This document shows positions 1 through 12,158 of a stretch of 17,251 bases of DNA, in pieces. The notes beneath the pieces were generated by a model. That model searched no databases. It saw nothing but the letters and a program-made list of their open reading frames with translations, and was not told the origin of the DNA. The stretch is taken from contig NVUP01000014.1 of assembly GCA_002401945.1 (NCBI GenBank), positions 93,160 to 110,410 of the forward strand, given 5' to 3'. Position 1 is the stretch's first letter. Every line of letters starts with the position of its first letter. Made by a program: the position numbers and the translations under genes. Source of the stretch: Paracoccaceae bacterium. Its GTDB lineage: Bacteria; Pseudomonadota; Alphaproteobacteria; Rhodobacterales; Rhodobacteraceae.

Positions 1-346
1 CTTTGAAGAAGAAGAAGCTCGACTCGTCGTATTCCCCAGCCAGAATCTCATCGGCGCGGCGGCGGAACCCTACCGCTGTAGGTGAATGTTCCCATTCCGG
101 ATTGAACGGCAACCAGTCGTCCCAGGCCGATCCCGCCGAAGCCAGTATCTCATTGTTCAGTTTATTGAGAGGGGCCGATTCAAAATATCCCTTGGGGTTG
201 GCACCTTCCCCACCAATGGCGCGGCGCGGCATATCACAGCCCAGCAGGTTCAGCAGCCCACCCAGGGCCGACGTTCCCGACCGATGCATCCCCAGAATCA
301 CAAGGCATGTTCTGGCGGGGGTTTTCTTCGATTTGGGAGAGGGCAT
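1..346 (-). CDS. Sulfotransferase-like P-loop protein, N-terminal part (cut by window edge)
   Basis: The first 115 codons of a gene that continues past the left edge. The protein opens with a basic stretch and then a beta strand and P-loop-like motif, VILGMHRSGTSAL (residues about 16-28), which in sulfotransferases binds the 5'-phosphosulfate of PAPS. It is followed by NPKGYFES and a WDDW stretch, typical of the bacterial sulfotransferase group that starts GMHRSGTS. The 3'-phosphate-binding half lies outside the window, so activity cannot be judged. The ATG at 346 is the first start after an in-frame TAA; the ribosome site before it is weak (GGACAC). It lies 54 bases after the stop of the large glycosyltransferase gene on the same strand and is probably the next gene of that operon, which fits glycan sulfation. 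A related P-loop kinase or hydrolase is a less likely alternative. Confidence 0.8.
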   Translation of the reverse strand, partial: MPSPKSKKTPARTCLVILGMHRSGTSALGGLLNLLGCDMPRRAIGGEGANPKGYFESAPLNKLNNEILASAGSAWDDWLPFNPEWEHSPTAVGFRRRADEILAGEYDESSFFFFK

Positions 347-400
347 GATGTGTCCGAACGTCCGGGTGACTAAAGTATCTGAAATTTTGATTTACAGTTC

Positions 401-6060
<5,660 letters not shown>

Positions 6061-6129
6061 TCACTTTTCTTAGACTGGAATTGCGGTGTCCCTGCAAGGC
6101 ACCCCAGGCAGCCCCCGCCCCAAAAGCTG

Positions 6130-7044
6130 TCAGCTGTCTCTGCGATAGCCCAGAGTTTCGGCATAGGGAAAGGTCACCTCTTCCGCCATCGCATGCAAGT
6201 GAGCATTTTTTGAGTGCTTCCAGCCCTCGGCCGGAGTGATGACAATGTCGGTACGACGCTCTTTCAGCACCGTGGCATTGGCTGGTGGGAACAGATGCGT
6301 GTCCAGCCAGGAGATATCAGCCGTGTTGCGGCTGGTGAACAGCGACAGATCTGGCGTCAATCCGGCCCAGTCCTGGATTGCCTCAATCCAATGCCGAGGC
6401 CGCTCGGTCAGATCCTCATAACGCAGCCGCATGAACCGGTGCGGGTTCAGATCACGGATCACCTGCAACCGCCGTTGCCGCCCGGCCCAGTTGCGGGTCC
6501 GGCCGCGCAACACAGCCGGGCGCTTCAGCACCTTGGCCCAGCTGACAGCCACTGCGCGCGGGTCACGCACCAGATTCAACACATGCAAATCGATTTCCGG
6601 GATCAGACTAAGCGCCAGGCACAGGTCCACTGATTTGGAACTGTCAACCAGCAGCCGCCCCCCCGCCTGCGCGGCCGCCGCAATATAGAGATCGCGGAAA
6701 GCCTCAAGAAAAACGGCGTGATCCTGGGTCAATGCCTTGCGGACTGCAAGCTCGCCCCAGCGGGGATCCGCGTTGGCCGCCTTGCGGAACAGCTGCATCC
6801 CCTCGGTCAGCGCCTGCAAGGCTCCGGCGCCATGCAGCTTTTCGACCTGTGCCACCACGGCACCCCAATAAGAACAGCTTGGCACCGGTTGATCACAGCT
6901 GCAAATTTCCTGCTCCAGCAGGGCCAGCGGCAGGTCACGAATCTGGCCAATATTATAGACCTGCGCATGTTGTGACAGCATCAACGACAGGAAGGTTGTC
7001 CCCGACCGACCAGCCCCAGCAATATAAAGAACCTTAGTAAGCAA
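6130..7044 (-). CDS. Sulfotransferase (PAPS-dependent family)
   Basis: A 304-residue protein of the sulfotransferase family, expected to move sulfate from PAPS to a hydroxyl of a glycan. The 5'-phosphosulfate loop AGAGRSGTT is at residues 9-17, and the 3'-phosphate site VRDPRAVAVSW begins at 159. A cysteine cluster of the form C-x-C-x5-C-x2-W near residue 50 is typical of one bacterial subgroup. No signal peptide or membrane segment is seen. The start is taken as TTG at 7044 because GGAGGG lies 5 bases upstream; a TTG at 7056 would place that ribosome site inside the gene. It is the first gene of a leftward operon with glf and the large glycosyltransferase, and it diverges from the adenylation/carrier/SGNH gene. 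The acceptor is unknown; the context suggests the exported polysaccharide. Confidence 0.88.
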   Translation of the reverse strand: MLTKVLYIAGAGRSGTTFLSLMLSQHAQVYNIGQIRDLPLALLEQEICSCDQPVPSCSYWGAVVAQVEKLHGAGALQALTEGMQLFRKAANADPRWGELAVRKALTQDHAVFLEAFRDLYIAAAAQAGGRLLVDSSKSVDLCLALSLIPEIDLHVLNLVRDPRAVAVSWAKVLKRPAVLRGRTRNWAGRQRRLQVIRDLNPHRFMRLRYEDLTERPRHWIEAIQDWAGLTPDLSLFTSRNTADISWLDTHLFPPANATVLKERRTDIVITPAEGWKHSKNAHLHAMAEEVTFPYAETLGYRRDS

Positions 7045-7049
7045 TCGTC

Positions 7050-7055
7050 CCTCCA
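7050..7055 (-). promoter_or_regulatory. Ribosome binding site that sets the sulfotransferase start
   Basis: GGAGGG on the minus strand, 5 bases before the TTG at 7044. It argues for that TTG over the in-frame TTG at 7056. Confidence 0.6.
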
Positions 7056-7068
7056 ATATCGTAATTCA

Positions 7069-7091
7069 TTTGCGAGTACGAGGATCGCAAA
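7069..7091. promoter_or_regulatory. Inverted repeat in divergent intergenic region, possible operator
   Basis: TTTGCGA (7069-7075) and TCGCAAA (7085-7091) form a perfect 7-base inverted repeat around a 9-base spacer. A second partial partner, CTCGCA at 7093-7098, also pairs with TGCGAG at 7071-7076. The site lies between two divergent start codons (7044 and 7159), where a shared regulator would bind. I could not identify convincing -35/-10 boxes for either direction. No regulator gene is in the window. Confidence 0.4.
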
Positions 7092-7146
7092 ACTCGCACC
7101 AGCTTGCAACCGGATCATTTACGGCTTGTTTCATGCCTTGTTTTTT

Positions 7147-7151
7147 GGGAG
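7147..7151 (+). promoter_or_regulatory. Ribosome binding site that sets the adenylation/carrier/SGNH start
   Basis: GGGAG, 7 bases before the ATG at 7159. It supports that ATG over an upstream in-frame TTG at 7126. Confidence 0.65.
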
Positions 7152-7158
7152 AAACACA

Positions 7159-9957
7159 ATGTTTTTTACGGCTGGCCAGGTACTTGACATGAAAGACCTT
7201 TTCCCATCTCCGATCGCGTCAAAGCGCTGGCGCGCCAGCGATGACTTCCTTCGGTCTGTCGCAAGATGGCCGGATCGCCCAGCCATCACCGTTGCCGGTC
7301 GCAGCTATTCCTACAGCGACCTCAACACCCATGTCCAAGCGCTCGCCGCAGCCATCGCTGATTGCGAAAACAGCAGCGATGCTCCCGTGGCCGCAATCTA
7401 TGCCAACCGGAGCCTGGAGACCTATGTCGCGGTCCTCGCCGCCGGGATGCGGGGCTATGCCTATGTGCCGCTAAATTCAAAATTCCCCGCCGAGCGCAAT
7501 CGCTATATCCTCGACCGCTCCGGGGCCTCGGTGCTGATCTTTGATCAAAACAGCGGCGCAGCCGTTGCGGATATTCTGACCAGTGACAGCGATGCTCCCA
7601 CAGCCCCGCTCCCCCATCAGATCCTGAGCAGCAACGTGCCGACATCGACCCGCCGGGATCTCCCGCGTCTGCATGACAACCCTTATGCCTATGTGTTGTT
7701 CACCTCGGGCAGCACCGGCCAGCCCAAGGGTGTCGCCATTCGACACAGCAATCTGGAGGCTTATCTGCAGGCGACCTTTGCGGTCACCGATTATAATCAC
7801 CAAGACCGAATGTCGCAAAATTTTGACCTCACCTTCGATCTCAGTGCCCACGACATGTTTGTCTGCTGGCGCGCCGGAGGCCATCTGATCGTGCCTTCCG
7901 CCGCCGATCTGGAACGCCCCGCCGACTATCTGCACAGCCATAACATCACCTGCTGGTTCTCGGTGCCCAGCCTGGCGCAGAAAATGCGCCTGCAGGGCGC
8001 GGTGCAGCCTGGATCCCTGAGCAATCTGCGTCTGACGCTGTTCTGCGGCGAGGCCCTGCCGGTCGATCTGGCACAGGACTGGGCCCGCGCCACCGGTCAA
8101 AGGGTGGAAAACTGGTATGGCCCAACCGAGGCCACCATTGCCTGCACCCGCTACCAGCTGCCTGCGGATCCGGAACAGATCCAAGGTCGGTTCAACCTGG
8201 TGCCCATTGGCATCCCGCTGCCCGGTGTGCAGACTCTGGTGCTGAAAGAGGATGGCAGCCCTGCTGCTGCCGGAGACAGCGGTGAATTGCTGGTCACCGG
8301 ACCGCAGGTGGCGGATGGCTATGTCGGCGACGCCGATAAGACCGCCAAAGCCTTTGTGCTGCCAACCGGGCGAAGCGCAATTCACTACCGCACCGGCGAT
8401 CGGGTCGAAACGGAAGAGGATGGCAACCTGCAGTTCATCGACCGTATCGACAATCAGATCAAGATCCGCGGCTACCGGGTTGAGCTGGGTGAGATCGAAG
8501 CAGTGCTGCGCAGCCACGCCGCAGGCTGCAATGCGGTGGTGGTTGCGCTGCCATTGAAATCCGCCATACCCACCAGCCTGGTCGGCGTGGTCGAAGGCTG
8601 GGAGGGCCCCGGCCGCCAGCTCAAACAGGCCATCGAAGGTCACCTGCCGGACTACATGACCCCCTCGCGGGTTCTGGTAATGAAACACTTCCCAAAAAAC
8701 GCCAGCGGCAAGGTTGATCGCGGTGCCATTGGCCAGCGGGTTGTCAGCCGGCTGGAAAAAATGCACGCAGCGGCCACCCCAAAGAAAAAATTCAAACGTC
8801 AGGATCGGCTGGTTCAATTCATACAGCAGATCAACCCGGCCATCGCCCGCCAGGATATCGAGCGGGCAGAAAACCTGATGGATGCTGGCCTCGATTCGAT
8901 GGGGTTTGTCGACTTCACCATTCGGCTGGAGAACCATTTTGACCTGTCCCTGACCCAGGAAACTGTGTCAGAGCTGTCGCAGATGTCCCTGACCCAGATG
9001 GTGGGGTTTCTGCGACGGGCGCTAGAGCCCAAAGGCGCCGACCGGTTCCAGCCGCCCACCACCGGCACATTGTCCTCTCCCAAACTGAAACGTCACCTGC
9101 ATTACCGGGCCATGCGGGCGCTGGATATGCTCGATAAATTCCCTGACTTTGCCAAGACCACCACCGATCCAATGGTGCTGTGCATCGGCTCTTCCGGGTT
9201 TATGCGCGGGATCTGCCCGGCCACCATCGAAGCCACCGCCCAGCAGGCGGGTCACCGGGTCCGGGCCGGCAATCTCGGCATGGCCATGCTCAGTGTCGAC
9301 GGCATCACCGAAGTCTGCGAGTTCCTCCGCAGCACGATGCAGGATCTGGACCGCCGCATTGATCATGCGGTGATCGAGATGGAGATCATGCAATTGAGCA
9401 TTCTCCCCCCCGCCGGCGACATCGAGATCATGGAGGCCTTCAAGGCCGGCGCCTTCCGGGATGTCCCGCGTAAATATTATGATGCCGATACCATCTGGGA
9501 GGCTGACAGCGGCGGTGCCATCGCGGCCTCGGAAACGCCGGAGGCCGTGGTTAGCCAGGCCAATTGGGAACGCAATCGGAACCGCGAAATCCGCGATGCC
9601 TTTGACGGTCAGATCAAGATGGACAGTCGCGCCGTCGCCAGTTGGATCCGCGGCGTCAAGGCGCTGCAGCAGGTGAGCAACCATGTGACTGCAGTGATCC
9701 ACCCGATCCAGAGCAGCGGAGCAAAAGCCGCCCCAGCCCAACACGGCCCCAACCATGTCCGCGATCTGATTGCACAAGTCACCCGCGAAACCGGGGTCGA
9801 GATACGGTTGGATACCGACTTTGACATGGCCGATGAAGATTTCAAGAATATCAGCCACATGAATGATCATCGTGGCCGCCAGACCTTTTCGGCGCAAATC
9901 ACCCGCCACCTTTTCAAGTTCAAGCCTGACACGGCAGGACACACCGGAGAACATTGA
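7159..9957 (+). CDS. Adenylation domain - carrier protein - SGNH domain fusion (DltA/DltC/DltD-like order)
   Basis: A 932-residue protein with three domains and no signal peptide. Residues about 30-520 are an amino-acid adenylation domain: TSGSTGQPKG near 181, FDLSAHD with Asp227 at the position that binds the substrate amino group, FCGEALP, NWYGPTEAT from 318, YRTGD from 410, IKIRGYRVELGE from 434 and NASGK with the catalytic Lys518. It reads more like DltA (D-alanine activation) than like a typical NRPS module. Residues about 545-625 are a carrier domain with the phosphopantetheine serine in GLDSM (Ser580). Residues about 660-932 resemble an SGNH esterase/acyltransferase: GSSGFMRG (Ser678 or Ser679), NLGMA, and HMN with His900; the usual aspartate three residues before the histidine is Asn897. 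The domain order matches dltA-dltC-dltD with no DltB. The start is set by GGGAG at 7147-7151. The stop shares a base with the next ATG. It probably activates an amino acid and passes it to a sugar, but substrate and acceptor are inferred. Confidence 0.88.
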   Translation: MFFTAGQVLDMKDLFPSPIASKRWRASDDFLRSVARWPDRPAITVAGRSYSYSDLNTHVQALAAAIADCENSSDAPVAAIYANRSLETYVAVLAAGMRGYAYVPLNSKFPAERNRYILDRSGASVLIFDQNSGAAVADILTSDSDAPTAPLPHQILSSNVPTSTRRDLPRLHDNPYAYVLFTSGSTGQPKGVAIRHSNLEAYLQATFAVTDYNHQDRMSQNFDLTFDLSAHDMFVCWRAGGHLIVPSAADLERPADYLHSHNITCWFSVPSLAQKMRLQGAVQPGSLSNLRLTLFCGEALPVDLAQDWARATGQRVENWYGPTEATIACTRYQLPADPEQIQGRFNLVPIGIPLPGVQTLVLKEDGSPAAAGDSGELLVTGPQVADGYVGDADKTAKAFVLPTGRSAIHYRTGDRVETEEDGNLQFIDRIDNQIKIRGYRVELGEIEAVLRSHAAGCNAVVVALPLKSAIPTSLVGVVEGWEGPGRQLKQAIEGHLPDYMTPSRVLVMKHFPKNASGKVDRGAIGQRVVSRLEKMHAAATPKKKFKRQDRLVQFIQQINPAIARQDIERAENLMDAGLDSMGFVDFTIRLENHFDLSLTQETVSELSQMSLTQMVGFLRRALEPKGADRFQPPTTGTLSSPKLKRHLHYRAMRALDMLDKFPDFAKTTTDPMVLCIGSSGFMRGICPATIEATAQQAGHRVRAGNLGMAMLSVDGITEVCEFLRSTMQDLDRRIDHAVIEMEIMQLSILPPAGDIEIMEAFKAGAFRDVPRKYYDADTIWEADSGGAIAASETPEAVVSQANWERNRNREIRDAFDGQIKMDSRAVASWIRGVKALQQVSNHVTAVIHPIQSSGAKAAPAQHGPNHVRDLIAQVTRETGVEIRLDTDFDMADEDFKNISHMNDHRGRQTFSAQITRHLFKFKPDTAGHTGEH
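9946..9949 (+). promoter_or_regulatory. Ribosome binding site inside the 3' end of the fusion gene
   Basis: GGAG, 7 bases before the ATG at 9957. It lies within the last codons of the upstream gene, so the two genes are probably translated in a coupled way. Confidence 0.6.
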
Positions 9958-10928
9958 TGACTCACCCCCCCAGCTTTCTGATCTGTTCAGAGCGTTCTGG
10001 CTCAAACCTGATCAGCACAATCATGGGCACCCATTCCCAAATCTATGCGCCACCACCGCTTCACTTTGGCCAAGTTGTCTTTAAAAATCTGCATGAAACC
10101 CTCCCCCGTGGCACCCGTTCGCGGGCATGGGAAAAGCTCCAGGCCCAGGCCACAAGACGGGTCCGAAAACTGGCCGGTCCGGAGGAGGCCCAAATCCTGC
10201 AGGATTGGTTGGCCACCCGCAACACAGTTGATCCCGAGGAACTGATCCGGTTCCTCTATCTTCAGGTCCCTTCCGAGGCCACAAACAAGCGAGTCTTTAT
10301 AAAAGAGAACAACCTTCACCAGTTGCTGTTCTTCATTCTTAACTGTTTTCCGGATGCCAAATTTGTCTTCCAGGTCCGCGACCCGCGGGACTTTCTAGCT
10401 TCGGCCAGGGCCGCCACGGCAGCTCCACACGGCAATAAATTCGGCTCCGATCGTGGCGCCCTCAGGGTTTGGGAGCAAGATCAGAGAACCGGCCTGCAGG
10501 CCCTTGCCCTGTTGGGGGCAGACCGCGTTTTTCTGCACCGATATGAGGATCTCCTGATCGATTCCGAAGCCGTGGTGCGGCGGATCTGCAGCTTTCTCGG
10601 CGTGGATTTCGAACCTGAAATGCTGGAGTTTCACAAGACTGAAAAAGCCAGCCAACTGGCAGACAGCCACAAGCAGCGTCAAAACATCAACAAGCCACTT
10701 ATGGAAAATAATTTTGCCAAATACCGAAAGGCCCTGACCCAGGCTGATATCCGAATGGTGGAACGGCCCCTGGGCCGCCTGATGCACACCTTCGGCTATC
10801 CCCTGGATCTGATCCTCCTGGGCAAGGGGGCCAAGAAGAGCCGGCGCAAAACCTCTGCCGAACAGTCCAGCTTCCAACGCAGGCCCCTGTTGCCACCGCT
10901 GGACTATGGCCCCTCGCCTTTCTTCTGA
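9957..10928 (+). CDS. Sulfotransferase (PAPS-dependent family)
   Basis: A 323-residue sulfotransferase-family protein. The 5'-phosphosulfate loop is CSERSGSNL (residues 10-18), in the variant form ERSGSN found in Stf0-like and related bacterial enzymes. The 3'-phosphate site is VRDPRDFLASARA, beginning at residue 140. A later segment, LHRYEDLL, is also common in the family. The C-terminal 60 residues are basic. The start ATG overlaps the preceding stop (TGATG) and has GGAG 7 bases upstream, so it is tightly coupled to the adenylation/carrier/SGNH gene and likely acts on the same glycan or intermediate. A run of seven C at 9965-9971 covers codons 3-5. The acceptor is not evident from sequence. 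Confidence 0.88.
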   Translation: MTHPPSFLICSERSGSNLISTIMGTHSQIYAPPPLHFGQVVFKNLHETLPRGTRSRAWEKLQAQATRRVRKLAGPEEAQILQDWLATRNTVDPEELIRFLYLQVPSEATNKRVFIKENNLHQLLFFILNCFPDAKFVFQVRDPRDFLASARAATAAPHGNKFGSDRGALRVWEQDQRTGLQALALLGADRVFLHRYEDLLIDSEAVVRRICSFLGVDFEPEMLEFHKTEKASQLADSHKQRQNINKPLMENNFAKYRKALTQADIRMVERPLGRLMHTFGYPLDLILLGKGAKKSRRKTSAEQSSFQRRPLLPPLDYGPSPFF

Positions 10929-10943
10929 CAGCTCTGCTGCCAA

Positions 10944-10998
10944 AATCAGGGATCAAACCACATCCACATACTCTAAAGAGGGGTTTGGGGCCCTGATT
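10944..10998. terminator. Possible bidirectional terminator hairpin between convergent genes
   Basis: AATCAGGG (10944-10951) pairs with CCCTGATT (10991-10998), and an inner CAAACC (10954-10959) pairs with GGTTTG (10982-10987), separated from the outer stem by a small internal loop. It fills the space between the plus-strand sulfotransferase stop (10928) and the minus-strand stop (10997-10999), which it overlaps. The loop is long and only a short T run follows on the minus strand, so the terminator role is tentative. Confidence 0.4.
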
Positions 10999-12100
10999 AC
11001 TCCTGAGCGCTCAGATCATCCAGACGTTTGTCAGCCGCTTCATCGCCACGTTTTCTTAAAAGGCGCCGGATCTGCTGCAGCGCCGGAGCATAAACCGTCT
11101 CCTCAGAAACCGGCAGCACCTGCCGCGCCTGGTCAAGATCATCAAAAAACGCGGCGCGCCCGACCACCCCGCCCAGATAGGCATTGATCGGCGCAAACTG
11201 CTCCACCAGATGCTGCCGATTTTGCACACCAAACAGCTCAATCTGAGTGCTGTCTGGCAACCTGAGCTTCGGTGTCAGGTCTCGTATTTCAGCGCGCAGA
11301 GCGCTGGCCTGGTCACGAGGCAACTCGGTAATACCCCGGCGAACAATCTCATAGACACCGCGATGCAGAGAGTCGTTTTCCCGCCGCTCCCGGGCCAGGC
11401 CTTTTGGGACTTTCAGCCCGTTCTGGGTGATGAAATCCGCCACCGACCCGCCTGCATTACGCACTTCGGTGTAATTTCTCAAAATCACCCGGGCTTCTGG
11501 CAAGGCCTGCAACCAGCCTTCGACCATCAGCCGATAATCAAAGTGAATGCCGCTGATATAGGGCTCCACCCCATTGGTGCGCAGCGGCGCAATCGTATGG
11601 CCAAACTTCAACCTCTGGCCGTGCCAAGACGCCAGATATTCATCAATCCGCCGCAGGGTGGCGGTCACCGTGAATTCGGCCTCAGGGAAAAACCCAACCA
11701 ACTGGTGGATCAACTCCGGGGCAACGGCATTGAAATTGGCAAACACCTCGGCGGCCAGAATCATCGTATGGGGGGTGAAAAAGCTGACCTGCTGACGGAT
11801 CGCATGTATCATCTGCGGCTGCCCCGGCAGCCGCTTGTGATAGTTGGGCACTTTGCCACCCTGGTGGTCAGCCAGCATCCGAAAGGCCAGCGCATTATGT
11901 GGTTCACGGGCATTGATCGGCAAAGGCCCATCCGGCTGATGCCGACCCGCTGCCATCGCAGACATCAGCGCCAGGCCTTCAAAATCAGTGGCTGGGTACA
12001 AAATCCCGGCCTGCGCCAGCGCCACCGCGTTGCGCGCCAGATAATCTTGCAACGAGGTCGACCCAACCTTGTGATGGCCAATAAACAGAATGATCTTCAT
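10997..12100 (-). CDS. P-loop sulfotransferase-like protein (HHKVGSTS type)
   Basis: A 367-residue protein whose N-terminus, FIGHHKVGSTSLQDYL (residues 6-21), is a variant of the sulfotransferase phosphosulfate loop of the HKTGST type. TLRRIDEYLASWHGQRLKFG from residue 148 looks like the matching 3'-phosphate-binding strand and helix (arginine then serine). No signal peptide or membrane segment is seen. The C-terminal third is charged and not recognisable. The ATG at 12100 begins directly with the first strand, as expected; its ribosome site is weak (AAGAG). It is the last gene of the leftward kpsE-kpsT-GlfT2-like operon, 58 bases after the previous stop. It is more divergent than the other three sulfotransferase-like proteins here, so a different P-loop activity is possible. 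Confidence 0.7.
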   Translation of the reverse strand: MKIILFIGHHKVGSTSLQDYLARNAVALAQAGILYPATDFEGLALMSAMAAGRHQPDGPLPINAREPHNALAFRMLADHQGGKVPNYHKRLPGQPQMIHAIRQQVSFFTPHTMILAAEVFANFNAVAPELIHQLVGFFPEAEFTVTATLRRIDEYLASWHGQRLKFGHTIAPLRTNGVEPYISGIHFDYRLMVEGWLQALPEARVILRNYTEVRNAGGSVADFITQNGLKVPKGLARERRENDSLHRGVYEIVRRGITELPRDQASALRAEIRDLTPKLRLPDSTQIELFGVQNRQHLVEQFAPINAYLGGVVGRAAFFDDLDQARQVLPVSEETVYAPALQQIRRLLRKRGDEAADKRLDDLSAQE

Positions 12101-12158
12101 AAATGCTCTTAAACCTGTTTTAGTCGGCTTGATCTTACCCTATGCGGGGGGGCGTCGC

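Noticed and set aside
7477..8937. Long open frame on the minus strand (486 codons)
   Set aside because: It is antisense to the adenylation domain, whose motifs are complete on the plus strand; there is no family resemblance.
9022..10005. Open frame on the minus strand (327 codons)
   Set aside because: It is antisense to the carrier and SGNH domains and crosses the coupled start of the sulfotransferase; no motif.
12101..12158. Terminator or promoter in the 58-base gap before the HHKVGSTS gene, which has a run of seven G
   Set aside because: No stem or promoter boxes are evident.
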